A stretch of 42,139 bases of DNA from an uncultured Schlesneria sp. (GCA_903871875.1 CAIQIR010000088.1:1-42139), one strand, 5' to 3'; shown: positions 1 to 8,147, counted from the stretch's first letter. The notes: generated by a model from the sequence alone, not told the origin. Made by a program: numbers and translations.

Positions 1-1
1 A

Positions 2-100
2 CAGCCGCCTCAAAACGTCTGGATCAATCCACCGGAAACCAATCTGATCGCCGACAAAAAACAGCAGACCGGACCAACTCCGCTCGCAAATACTCTCTAA
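2..100 (+). CDS. C-terminal tail of an unidentified protein (partial)
   Basis: An open frame enters from the left edge and runs 32 codons to a TAA at 98-100. The visible tail is Pro/Asn/Gln-rich and ends in PLANTL. The frame has no stop over its visible length, and a gene-poor region follows, which fits the end of a gene. It is too short to assign to a family. It could be a chance open frame. Confidence 0.35.
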   Translation, partial: QPPQNVWINPPETNLIADKKQQTGPTPLANTL

Positions 101-324
101 TTCTTTTCACGAAACTGTCTCAAAGTTGTTGTCACGTTCCGAACTTTACTCAGATCAATGGAGCATCATGATCGTGATCGGATGCGTATTGGCACTTTCG
201 CTGCTATGCACAGTTGTGATCGCATGCTCAGTTCAGATGAGTTCTCACCGGCCCGTTGGAAAAGCAATGACAGTCGGTGCGGCCACAGAAATTTTGTTGC
301 GTCGAAATTTCATCGGCAGCCGGC

Positions 325-640
325 TAGCTGAGGTAAATTTCATTAATCGCGAGTTGCTTGAGTGTCAGTCAAGCGAACTACTTCTTCCTGTGCAGGACTT
401 CAAGATCGCGGGCCATGTCCCAAGCCACGTTAAGATGGTCGGCCGCGGGCAGAGCGGTGGTGATCTGTGCTAATTCCAGGGCATACTGTTCGAACACGCG
501 TATATGCCGACGTTTCTCGACCGGGAACGAAATCCTTGCCTGCCGCGTCAGTTGGCAGCGGTCGCACTGCACATGGGGAATCATCTGAACGTAATCGATC
601 GTGCCAAACTCTTGGGAATCAGTAAAGAGTTGCCACAAGT
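325..640 (-). pseudogene. Decayed ISL3-family transposase fragment
   Basis: Read on the minus strand, the segment contains a VQCDRC zinc-finger-like half site. About 20 residues later comes a stretch beginning FEQYALELAQ, which matches the ISL3 pattern FERYALELxxxMTIxDVAxHLxVSWDxxKDI. The copy's equivalents are ADHLNVAWDMARDLEV. After the frame reaches RKK there are a TAG and a TGA in quick succession. Beyond them the same frame still reads LTLKQLAINEIYL, like the LKxLxxIAIDEI block that carries the first catalytic Asp in ISL3 enzymes, here changed to Asn. The N-terminus, most of the DDE core and the C-terminus are gone. It is a dead remnant, and I saw no terminal inverted repeats. The family call rests on remembered consensus, not a search. 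Confidence 0.65.
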
Positions 641-747
641 CGAACTCGTGATGGAGCTGTATGAAGGGGTACCGAGTCGACTCACTGAGCCAGTTTCGGG
701 CCGAGAATGGATCAAGAAGTAATCACCATTTAATTTGAGCGTCAAGC

Positions 748-1095
748 GTGAAAGTTTCGATATTGGAAAACAGCCCCGTGCTGGTTCGCATCTCCCTCTG
801 CGGGGAATTGAATGCCTCTGAGGCCAGCCAGGTTGAACAAGAGTTGTCTTCCCTTTTGACAGGCATTCAACGAAGCGTTGTTCTTGACGTGTCTGAGGTA
901 TCGAAGATGACGTCATTGGGGATCAGCGTCTTGATTCGCGTCTATAATCAACTCAAGCGCCGAGGCCTTAAGCTCGTGCTCTTTAAGCCCCAGGAATCTG
1001 TTGCAGAAGTGCTTAAACTTTCCCGGCTCTCAGAAATCCTCAACGTCGTCAGGACCGACAGCGAACTCATGGGCAAATTGCGGGAATCTGATTAG
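748..1095 (+). CDS. STAS-domain protein, anti-sigma factor antagonist (SpoIIAA-like)
   Basis: A 115-residue protein, the usual length of a stand-alone STAS domain. It shows the expected alternation: a beta strand (VLVRISLCGELNAS), a helix, the strand SVVLDVSEV, then the SKMTSLGISVLIRVYNQLKRRG segment. In SpoIIAA-type proteins the phosphorylated Ser sits just after the DVS strand, at the start of that helix; Ser or Thr near residues 52-56 (SKMTS) are the candidates. In the family, the unphosphorylated form binds an anti-sigma kinase and frees a sigma factor. The start is GTG with a weak upstream GAG. No kinase or phosphatase partner lies nearby, so it probably works with a distant gene. Confidence 0.8.
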   Translation: MKVSILENSPVLVRISLCGELNASEASQVEQELSSLLTGIQRSVVLDVSEVSKMTSLGISVLIRVYNQLKRRGLKLVLFKPQESVAEVLKLSRLSEILNVVRTDSELMGKLRESD

Positions 1096-1476
1096 CGGAA
1101 CTGCCTGACAAAATCACATCCCCGTGGAGAAAGAGGGTTCGGCAGTAAAATTCAACGCACACGTTTGCGCACAATGTCCGAGGGGTGGCACCCGCTCTTT
1201 CCGATCGCTCATGGCGAAGTGTGATCAAACGAGACCTGGGTCGCAACGCCTGGGCCCGCTGGGGCAGACTGAAGGAACGGCCGCTTAACAGCCCGCCGCA
1301 GCAGTCGAACTTGACGCTAGCCATTTTCCGTAAATGACTTACAACGATTGCGTTTAATTGACTGGATTTCCAGCACGCTAGGAGATCCGTCGCGACAATG
1401 GTCTTCGATTTCAAGTTTTCGTCGTGGCGAATGGTCACTTATCGACGTCATGAGGTTCGGAGTGGATGACAATCAG
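1096..1476. other. Intergenic region between convergent genes
   Basis: 381 bases between the convergent ends of the STAS gene and the TadG-like gene. The frames here show no recognisable domain. A short GC-rich inverted segment lies around 1180-1196 (GGGTG/CACCC). No terminator with a T-run was found for either flanking gene. Confidence 0.5.
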
Positions 1477-2997
1477 TTACTGACAGACTTTCGGTGCCGT
1501 GCAGGTATACGTTTTCAGCTGTGTCGTTGGTTCGCTACCACAAGGAACGAGCGTAGACTTATCAAAAACGGCAGTCGGATCGACGACACAGCAAGGCTGA
1601 ACGTTGATACACGTGCTACTTCCCGAGCCTGTAACGCTCGTGACTTGGACGCCAACGTATCCGCAAATCTGATACTTGGCGCTAGTCCCCGAGCCAGAGC
1701 ATGCCTGGTACGAACCCGATGTCGACACGGCTTTAAAGACGGGCATTATCCGCTTTTGACCTACGATGCTCGCAAAACTGTTGCATACGGTCGAAGACAC
1801 GGTCGACGAACCGCTGCAACTCTTGGGTGACGAGGTTGTGCAGGGGAAGCACGACTTGCTGCACATACCATCGATGTCGCTCGAACTGGCCCCGTTGATA
1901 ACCCAGTTGCTAAATGCCGTATCGGTAACGGTGTTTCCATCGAGGGAAATGCACCCTGTCATCCCAGGGCATTGAGAAGGGCATGGAAAAATGCAGCACT
2001 GTGGAGCGTTGTTGCATTTCGTCGAGGAAGAGGACGGTGTCAAAGGGGTGCTTGATTTCTTCCATTCGAAATCCCACCAATTTGAGTTACAGGCGCTCGA
2101 CGCGCTCCATGAAGTGTCCCATGAAGTGGACGAACCTGAGGACTTTCCGTCGTCGCCACCTGAGGACTTTCCGTCGTCGCCAGATGAATCTCCATTCAGG
2201 GCATTCCAGACATACCAGGCGAGAGAGCCGCTGGTGAAAGGATTGGAAGACGTTGAAGAGGACACCGACGCATAGGTGGAGTTACTCGGTGATGCTCCCG
2301 TATTCACGAAGTTCGCCCACGCCACGGCGTCAAGACCAATCGGAAGCAGCAGATTGTTGAACGAACTTGATGAGCCTGAACTTTTATAGGAAGTTCCCCA
2401 GCCTCCGTAGCCGCCAGCACTCCCTTCGCCTCCACCCGTTGAACTGAATGATGTAATGACACCGGTGTAAATCGTGGCAGACGCGGATGCGGTCATGCTT
2501 AACGACTTGGTGCCAATTGCTGGAGCGAAGAAAAGGGGCAATGCTGTATTGATGGAGCCGTTGCGCCGCACGGTCACCGACACCGTATTGGGAAAGCCCG
2601 TAAAACTGGATGAAAGAACACCACTCGAATCCGACTTGGAAAACACGACATCGGCACTCGCGATGTTCAAGGACTGCAAGTCTGCGGATCCGTTGTAACT
2701 CCCGTAGCTTGTTGCCCATGACGTTGCGGTAGACTGAGCTGAAGAAATGATGCTGCTTGGGCTGGACTGTGTTGGAATCGAATAAGTCGCGTAACCTTGA
2801 TTTAATGCGGCCGCGGCGGCTGTTGCCGCCGAGTCTGCTGCGTTTTGCAGTCCGCTCTGAGCCAGTGAGGCCCACCCAATGTCGATACAGAATGCCGTAA
2901 AGGCCAGCATCAAAATGGTGCAGAGCGCCATCAATACGGTGATGGCTCCTTTTCGAGGTTGCATCTTTTTACCCTGACCGACTTCTGGGCGCCACAT
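1477..2997 (-). CDS. TadG-like exported protein (Tad/Flp pilus assembly family)
   Basis: 506 residues from the ATG at 2997. That ATG has GCGGAG about nine bases upstream, better than the TTG 18 bases earlier. After a short basic stretch (QPRKGA), residues about 15-40 form one hydrophobic segment, followed by SLAQSGLQNAADSAATAAAA. This is the TadE/TadG N-terminal pattern: a pseudopilin-like membrane helix, then an Ala-rich helix with the LQNAADSAA motif. The rest is Ser/Gly/Thr-rich, carries a duplicated GGDDGKSSG unit near the middle, and becomes Cys-rich in the last third (CCIFPCPSQCPG and similar). In the family such proteins sit at the membrane and help pilus or envelope assembly. No other tad gene is in the window, so this copy looks isolated. 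Confidence 0.75.
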   Translation of the reverse strand: MWRPEVGQGKKMQPRKGAITVLMALCTILMLAFTAFCIDIGWASLAQSGLQNAADSAATAAAAALNQGYATYSIPTQSSPSSIISSAQSTATSWATSYGSYNGSADLQSLNIASADVVFSKSDSSGVLSSSFTGFPNTVSVTVRRNGSINTALPLFFAPAIGTKSLSMTASASATIYTGVITSFSSTGGGEGSAGGYGGWGTSYKSSGSSSSFNNLLLPIGLDAVAWANFVNTGASPSNSTYASVSSSTSSNPFTSGSLAWYVWNALNGDSSGDDGKSSGGDDGKSSGSSTSWDTSWSASSACNSNWWDFEWKKSSTPLTPSSSSTKCNNAPQCCIFPCPSQCPGMTGCISLDGNTVTDTAFSNWVINGASSSDIDGMCSKSCFPCTTSSPKSCSGSSTVSSTVCNSFASIVGQKRIMPVFKAVSTSGSYQACSGSGTSAKYQICGYVGVQVTSVTGSGSSTCINVQPCCVVDPTAVFDKSTLVPCGSEPTTQLKTYTCTAPKVCQ

Positions 2998-3302
2998 GTT
3001 GATTACTCCGCTCAAGTGAACTTCGTTCGAATTGTTGGGTTACTCCAATCTATGATCAGAGCAGCGGGCTGTGCGAGCTTTCTCAAGGAATTGCGTTTTG
3101 ACGCAACGAACGTGTTTCCTTGACAATCTTAGATTGGTCTCCTGATGAAACGTTGATCTGAAGTCATCTCATCATCGCCTCCAAGCTCAAGATCTGTACC
3201 GCGGAAGATGAACGCAGGGGACGATACAAAGGAACGACTCTCCAGAAATCGAGATAGGGGACTTCCACCCTTGAGCTGCGACACATGCTCGGCACAAAAC
3301 GA

Positions 3303-3338
3303 GAAATCCCGCCATCATTCGAATGATGGCGGGATTTC
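3303..3338. repeat. Perfect 18+18 base inverted repeat
   Basis: Two 18-base arms (3303-3320 and 3321-3338) are exact reverse complements with no spacer. The outer part is AAATCCCGCC/GGCGGGATTT, typical of an intrinsic terminator usable on both strands, though only three T residues follow. A transcript would form a hairpin with a small loop at TTCGAA. No gene ends close to it on either strand, so it may end an unannotated small RNA or the leader of a flanking gene. Confidence 0.7.
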
Positions 3339-3759
3339 GGCGACATAAGAGAATCGTTGAATTGACGAGATCGATATCAGCGTCGTGTCACAAATAAGGC
3401 GATTAATTTAAATGTGAGATTTGATTCGTGCCTGGAGAGGATATCGCTGTGAAACAGGCCGTGAACAAATTGCCCTATGGTGGGTTGGGCTGCATGACGC
3501 CTCGAAACCTTGTCTCGTACGTCAATCGATTCTGCTTTTGCTCATCGATTCGCTGATTGTTTCAATAGGCTTCCCTTTCATGAAATGAACTGAGAATTCC
3601 GAACAAATGACTCCAACACTGGGGTCACTTGGCTCCTCAGACCATTGAAGGAGCATGAAGTCACTCGCCCCCATTTGAGACGATTCCTGGCCTTTCATTC
3701 GCAGCGCGATTGACTCATGGGCAATCTAATTCAGAAATGAGAGCCGGCCATTAAAGCCA

Positions 3760-3787
3760 GACGCTTTGCGTGATTGCGCAAAGCGTC
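3760..3787. repeat. 11-bp stem hairpin
   Basis: GACGCTTTGCG at 3760-3770 and CGCAAAGCGTC at 3777-3787 pair perfectly around a 6-base loop (TGATTG). No T-run follows, so it is a weak terminator candidate. It lies in the middle of the gene-free region. Confidence 0.6.
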
Positions 3788-3860
3788 CTGAATTTGGACC
3801 CCAAACAAATTAGAGGCTCAGGGCCAGGGCTAGAAATTACGGACAAACGAGCATTCGGAC

Positions 3861-3890
3861 GCACCTTGCAAGGTGCCTGCCGCTTTTTTC
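3861..3890 (+). terminator. Palindrome followed by a T-run
   Basis: GCACCTTGCAAGGTGC (3861-3876) is a perfect 16-base palindrome. A few bases later comes CGCTTTTTTC. The stem is short, but the T-run gives it a plus-strand terminator look. No gene ends just upstream. Confidence 0.3.
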
Positions 3891-4335
3891 AACCCATACT
3901 GCCTGAGAAGGCGATTGAACGAACGGAGACAACCAAGTCCCATTGCCGCAAACGCCCACAATTAAGGTATTCGAGAGACCCGGCGTTCTCATTTGAACAG
4001 GCCGTCGAGTGCGGCTGGACTGCCACGGGCTCTTTTCGCTGGAAAAGCGTGTGGCGTAGTTCTGTTCCAAGGCTTAAGGCCTCGCATTCACTGTCGTGAC
4101 CGATCGTGAGGTAAACAGTGAAATCCGTCCGCGGAAACTGTGACACATTTCGTACACGTTGCAACTTCGATGCGCGTTGATCACGGATTGATTCCGTCGG
4201 TCAAACATGAATTTCGGCGGCTTACGTCAATGCGCAAATCAAGAATTTACAGCCGTCGAGTCTCGCCCGGGGGATTTCGTCGGAACTAGGTTTCATTTGA
4301 ATTCTGAGTCGGCTTGTCCTTCAGAATCGAGTTCT

Positions 4336-4375
4336 GTTTCACGTTCCAGTTCCAAGCGGAAATGGAACGCGAAAC
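4336..4375 (+). promoter_or_regulatory. Leader hairpin upstream of the sedolisin gene
   Basis: GTTTCACGTTCCA (4336-4348) pairs with TGGAACGCGAAAC (4363-4375), 12 of 13 positions, around a 14-base loop. It lies 78 bases before the ATG at 4454, so it is probably in the 5' leader of that gene. A regulatory role is only a guess. Confidence 0.35.
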
Positions 4376-4453
4376 GCACTCGTGAACAAGTTGATTTCGA
4401 CCAGCATCTTGGGTGGATACTGGATTCTTGTCCAACAGTTTTAGGTGATCAAC

Positions 4454-6976
4454 ATGAAAGCCTCTGATCAATTTTCCGAGATTGCACATAAGTTGTTGTC
4501 GCTTCTTGATCGCAAGTCATTTCGTAAACCCCGTAATCGCTGCGGTCAACAATTGAATTTCCGTGCAACTGCGGCTCAGGTCGAGTTCCTGGAATCCCGT
4601 CAATTGCTCTCGGCTGTTAATCCCTTGATTGGCGTCAATGAGCAACCAAGTTGGCAAGCACACAGGTCTACAACTCAAACAACGAATGCGACTGCAGCAG
4701 CGACGGGTTATTCACCAAATCAGATCATTACTGCTTACGGTGTCTCGATTGGTAATTCCGCTTACGGTACTGGTCAAACGATTGCGATTGTCGATGCTTA
4801 CCACAATCCGAATATTCAAAGCGATCTTCTGGCATTTGATGCCGCCTTTGGTCTGTCGAATCCGCCGAGCTTCAGCGTGATGTCGCAGACTGGCAGTACG
4901 ACAAGTTTTCCTGGTGTTGACCCGACAGGCAATTGGGAAATTGAAGAAGCTCTCGATGTAGAATGGGCGCATGCCTTGGCGCCGGGAGCGAACATCGTTT
5001 TGGTTGAAGCTAACAGTGCGAGTTCATCCGATCTGTTTACGGCCGTTCAGTTCGCCGCTCGACTCCCAGGTGTATCGGTTGTTTCCATGAGTTGGGGAAG
5101 TGCAGAATTCCTGGGTGAAACTACATTTGATTCCGTCTTCACGACTCCCGCTGGGCACCAAGGAGTTACCTTTCTCGCTTCCACGGGTGATAGTGGATCT
5201 CCTGGAGGGTTTCCCGCTTACTCCTCAAACGTCGTCGCGGTTGGAGGTACGACACTGACGATTTCTGCGACGGGCAGTTACGGCTCTGAGGCTGGCTGGG
5301 CAAAGGGTGGTGGTGGAATCAGCCTTTATGAAGCTCAGCATGCATATCAGAAAGGAGTCGTGATGCAGTCGACGACGATGCGAACCGCTCCTGACGTGTC
5401 GTTTGATGCGGACCCCAATTCTGGTGTGTCTGTCTATAGCTCTTATCTGAACGGAACAGGCACCCCTTGGATGCAAGTCGGTGGAACGAGCCTTTCAGCA
5501 CCCGCATTTGCGGGTATCGTTGCGACCATCAATCAAGCACGTGTTCTGAACGGTTTAACCACATTAGACGGCCCCTCTCAGACTCTCCCTATGCTCTATT
5601 CGCTGGCCAAGCAGATTCCGACCGCATTTAACGATGTGACCACGGGAAATAATGGCACCGCTGCTGGCGCTGGCTACGATCTGGTAACCGGACTTGGTAC
5701 ACCCAATGTTAACGTGCTGGTGTCCAATATGGCCGGTTCACTTTCAACCTCCGTCAATCATCTGGTTTTTGAAAAGGCGCCGTCGACAGGAATCGCAGGA
5801 ACAGTGCTAGGGACAATTATCGTTGCCGTCGAAAACTCGGCGGGACAAATTGTCACAACAGATAGCTCCACCATTACGCTTTCCACTGGCTTCACGACTG
5901 GAAGTACTGTCAGCGTCAAAGCCGTCAACGGAATTGCCACGTTCAGCAATTTGACGATGACTACTGCAGGAAACCAGACCTTGACCGCTTCGGATTCTGG
6001 TGTCGGCGTTCAGGGGTTAACCTTCAACATCAAGATTAATCCCGCAGCCGCCAGTAAGGTGTCCTTCACGACCATGCCCGTCACCGGCACTGCGGGGACG
6101 CCTTTGACCGTGGTCGTCGCAACGGTTCAAGATGCGTACGGCAACGTGATCACTTCAAATAACGCGACCGTCACGTTGGCGGTAAAAACGGGGCCGGGCA
6201 GCTTCGCCTCAGGCAGCACATTTACAGCGACTTCGATAAACGGCATTGCTAAATTCAGCAGCCTAACTCTCAACACCGCAGGCACATACACCCTGAGCGC
6301 AACGCAAGGCACTTTGACTTCTGGTGTGAGCGGAAGCCTGACAATCAGTCCCGCAGTCGCCAGCAAATTACTCATCACCACATCCCCGCCAACGGGCACA
6401 GCGGGGACCAAATTAGCGGCGTTGAAGGCATCCATTACAGATGCATTTGGAAATGTCGTGACCACGAATACGTCGTCAGTGACCATTGCGGTGAAATCCG
6501 GCTCTGCCAGCTTCGCCTCGGGTAGCACTCTCACCGCCGCCGCCGTTAATGGAGTGGCGACATTCAGCGCTCTCACGCTAAACATCGCAGGTACGTATGC
6601 CCTAAGCGCTACGGCGGGAACGTTAACGTCTGCCATTTCGGGAAACATCGTCGTCAGTGCCGCTGCAGCCAGCAAGTTGGTCTTTACCGTGATCCCATCA
6701 ACGGGCACCGTTAACACACTGCTGGCAACGATCACGGTCGCGATTCAAGATGCCTACGGAAACATCGTGACCGGGAACACTTCTTCCGTAACCCTTGCCG
6801 TCGGTACCGGCCCCTCGGGTGGCGGGTTTGTCGTCGGCAGCACGTTGACCGTTGCAGCCGTAAATGGAGTTGCGACGTTCAAGAATATCAAGATCGCAAA
6901 AGCTGGAACTTATGCGTTGAAAGCCACCGATGGTTCGCTTACCGCTGCGACTTCAGGAAATATCGTGGTATCTTGA
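4454..6976 (+). CDS. Surface S53 (sedolisin-like) serine protease with Ig-like repeats
   Basis: 840 residues from the ATG at 4454, which is preceded by AGGTGA; an in-frame GTG lies 9 bases earlier. The N-terminus carries VEFLESRQLLSA near residue 43-54, a form of the planctomycete LEPR-XLL motif found near the start of large exported proteins. Residues about 85-430 are a sedolisin domain. WEIEEALDVEWAHALAPGA supplies the Glu and Asp of the catalytic triad (about E164 and D168). STGDSGS gives the oxyanion Asp (about 246) and GGTSLSAP the Ser (about 346). The calcium-site loop is AGYDLVTGLGTP. Four tandem Ig-like repeats of about 100 residues follow, each with ASKLxFTxxPxTGTAGT, DAYGNVVT and NGVATFSxLT signatures. 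No pro-domain of usual length is visible between the anchor and the catalytic domain. It probably acts at the cell surface on external protein. Confidence 0.88.
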   Translation: MKASDQFSEIAHKLLSLLDRKSFRKPRNRCGQQLNFRATAAQVEFLESRQLLSAVNPLIGVNEQPSWQAHRSTTQTTNATAAATGYSPNQIITAYGVSIGNSAYGTGQTIAIVDAYHNPNIQSDLLAFDAAFGLSNPPSFSVMSQTGSTTSFPGVDPTGNWEIEEALDVEWAHALAPGANIVLVEANSASSSDLFTAVQFAARLPGVSVVSMSWGSAEFLGETTFDSVFTTPAGHQGVTFLASTGDSGSPGGFPAYSSNVVAVGGTTLTISATGSYGSEAGWAKGGGGISLYEAQHAYQKGVVMQSTTMRTAPDVSFDADPNSGVSVYSSYLNGTGTPWMQVGGTSLSAPAFAGIVATINQARVLNGLTTLDGPSQTLPMLYSLAKQIPTAFNDVTTGNNGTAAGAGYDLVTGLGTPNVNVLVSNMAGSLSTSVNHLVFEKAPSTGIAGTVLGTIIVAVENSAGQIVTTDSSTITLSTGFTTGSTVSVKAVNGIATFSNLTMTTAGNQTLTASDSGVGVQGLTFNIKINPAAASKVSFTTMPVTGTAGTPLTVVVATVQDAYGNVITSNNATVTLAVKTGPGSFASGSTFTATSINGIAKFSSLTLNTAGTYTLSATQGTLTSGVSGSLTISPAVASKLLITTSPPTGTAGTKLAALKASITDAFGNVVTTNTSSVTIAVKSGSASFASGSTLTAAAVNGVATFSALTLNIAGTYALSATAGTLTSAISGNIVVSAAAASKLVFTVIPSTGTVNTLLATITVAIQDAYGNIVTGNTSSVTLAVGTGPSGGGFVVGSTLTVAAVNGVATFKNIKIAKAGTYALKATDGSLTAATSGNIVVS

Positions 6977-7426
6977 TCCCGAAATCATCCAGGCATGCGG
7001 ACGTTGGTGAAATCAGTCATGAACTCAATCACGTTGTCTAAAGCCAGTTGAGCTCCGAATAACATTCGACTTTGATTGTGAGGGCACTCGCTTCATGAGC
7101 CGCCCCACACACGATGTGAATTCGTTAGGGCTCAGCCAAGGTCGTGAATGTCCGCGGATGACACCGCTCACATAATCCGGTTCGCGACTCGACATGAATG
7201 GTTTCAACCAGAGTGAGCGTCAAAGGAACTTCCGCGACGATTTCTTATTTCATGGTCAGCCGCCTCACTTCAAGTACTTTTGTCGTACCCCGATGGCACA
7301 AACAACCGTGCCGGGCGAGTAACGAGTAGAAGTGCAACAATGGGATTTCGCGGCGACGAGATCGACTGGAAGACATTGCTCGACAAAGAAGGACACGCAT
7401 TGTTTGCGAGACTCGGTCACCCTTCC

Positions 7427-7475
7427 TGTACTGGATTTGTACTGGATTCTGTACCGGATTATCCCGCGTGTACTG
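7427..7475 (+). repeat. Four direct TGTACYG motifs
   Basis: TGTACTG at 7427 and 7438, TGTACCG at 7450 and TGTACTG at 7469, the first three each followed by GATT and spaced 11-12 bases. The same motif occurs three times in the opposite direction at 9438-9471, beyond the recombinase. They could be arm-type integrase sites or operator repeats; this is inference. Confidence 0.45.
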
Positions 7476-7571
7476 CCATCAGGAAAAACCGGGTGACAGC
7501 GAGTGATGTCGATTGACTGCAACAAAACAGCCGGTATCATCACACGCGTAAGTGATCTTGTGATTTTTAAA

Positions 7572-7606
7572 ACGCGTAAGCCGTTGATTCGAGCCCTAGT
7601 GGGGGC
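7572..7606 (+). other. tRNA 3'-end-like fragment, possible attachment site
   Basis: The segment contains GATTCGAGCCCTAG followed by TGGGGGCA. This resembles the T-loop, the 3' half of the T-stem and the acceptor strand of a tRNA. The 5' half of the T-stem does not pair well, and no matching 5' acceptor strand (TGCCCCC) is upstream, so it is not an intact tRNA. A hairpin follows 23 bases later, as after a real RNA gene. Such 3' fragments are left by integrases that target tRNA genes, and a recombinase gene lies about 0.9 kb downstream. Confidence 0.3.
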
Positions 7607-7628
7607 AAATTTGGATTGAGCCATGAAA

Positions 7629-7663
7629 AACAGGGAAATCGAATTTCGTTCGGTTTCCCTGTT
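7629..7663 (+). terminator. Hairpin after the tRNA-like fragment
   Basis: AACAGGGAAA (7629-7638) pairs with TTTCCCTGTT (7654-7663), with a further CGAA/TTCG pairing inside the loop. It has terminator shape but only a short T-run. Confidence 0.5.
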
Positions 7664-7741
7664 GGCGCGTCTGGTGGCTTCCTAAGCGACTGATCGGATT
7701 GCAGTCGGACGACAATGGTTTATCATGCGGAGATGAACGGA

Positions 7742-7978
7742 ATGATTCTCGACGAACGTTTCAGAACCAAAGTTGAAGCCGCGATGAAAGTTCACGGCTG
7801 GTCACAGTCTGAACTCGCGCGACAGATGGGAGTCGGCCGTCAGTACGTTTCGCAATACCTTCGGCAAGGTGTTTCGCCTGGAACGGAAGTGATCGAGAGA
7901 TTCGCCATCGCCTTGATGGTCGACCCCGGAAACCTTGTCGACAAGCACGAGCTGGAGATTCTGTCACTCGTTCACTAG
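7742..7978 (+). CDS. XRE-family DNA-binding regulator
   Basis: 78 residues from the ATG at 7742, which has GCGGAG nine bases upstream; the longer frame to 7715 lacks a better site. The protein is almost entirely a Cro/C1-type helix-turn-helix. WSQSELARQMGVGRQYVSQYLRQG is the classic layout of two helices and a turn, with the recognition helix at GRQYVSQYL. The tail (VIERFAIALMVDPGNLVD) completes the five-helix fold. No oligomerisation or sensor domain is present. Such small regulators often control excision or copy number of mobile elements. Its position between a tRNA-like fragment and a broken recombinase suggests the same origin. A strong terminator follows at 8041. Confidence 0.8.
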   Translation: MILDERFRTKVEAAMKVHGWSQSELARQMGVGRQYVSQYLRQGVSPGTEVIERFAIALMVDPGNLVDKHELEILSLVH

Positions 7979-8040
7979 ACACTGTAAATTGATCATTGTA
8001 CAAATTCCGCCGTCGGATCGACGCGCGGTTGCCGAATTTC

Positions 8041-8077
8041 AAACGCCCGCCGGTTCGACCGGTCGGGCGTTTTTGTT
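8041..8077 (+). terminator. Intrinsic terminator of the XRE gene
   Basis: AAACGCCCG and CGGGCGTTT form the stem, with an inner CGGT-TCG-ACCG hairpin, followed by TTTTTGTTTT. It lies 62 bases after the XRE stop codon. Confidence 0.85.
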
Positions 8078-8115
8078 TTGAGTGGATTCTCAAGACGTCG
8101 TCGCCCCGGCCGAGT

Positions 8116-8147
8116 GCCGAGCGGGCGTATCACGACGCCCGCTCGGC
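8116..8147. repeat. GC-rich 13-bp hairpin
   Basis: GCCGAGCGGGCGT (8116-8128) pairs perfectly with ACGCCCGCTCGGC (8135-8147) around the loop ATCACG. No T-run follows. It comes 40 bases after a complete terminator, so a second terminator is not needed. It could be an element end, a protein-binding site or a second stop for transcription. Confidence 0.65.

Larger units (their letters stand above)
2998..4453. other. Long gene-free region with several inverted repeats
   Basis: About 1.46 kb between the divergent starts of the TadG-like gene and the sedolisin gene. The open frames here are short and show no domain. It holds perfect or near-perfect inverted repeats at 3303-3338, 3760-3787, 3861-3876 and 4336-4375, and one 35-codon frame (3449-3556) with a plausible ribosome binding site. 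It must contain the promoters of both flanking genes, but I could not place them with confidence. Confidence 0.6.
6977..7741. other. Gene-free left edge of the mobile region
   Basis: 765 bases with no convincing gene. It contains four TGTACYG motifs in the same direction (7427-7475), a tRNA 3'-end-like fragment (about 7572-7606) and a hairpin (7629-7663). Frames of 60-119 codons on both strands have no recognisable domain. Confidence 0.5.

Noticed and set aside
126-473. 115-codon plus-strand frame with a hydrophobic segment
   Set aside because: The hydrophobic part (MIVIGCVLALSLLCTVV) looks like a membrane helix, but the second half runs antisense through the transposase relic and has no recognisable features. 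It could be the start of a gene cut by that insertion, which I cannot show.
504-722. 72-codon plus-strand frame
   Set aside because: It lies opposite the ISL3 relic, whose minus-strand translation shows clear family patterns. The plus-strand frame shows none.
1140-1330. Possible interspersed repeat around the GGGTGGCACCC segment
   Set aside because: It looked like a repeated element of other planctomycete genomes, but I found no second copy in this window.
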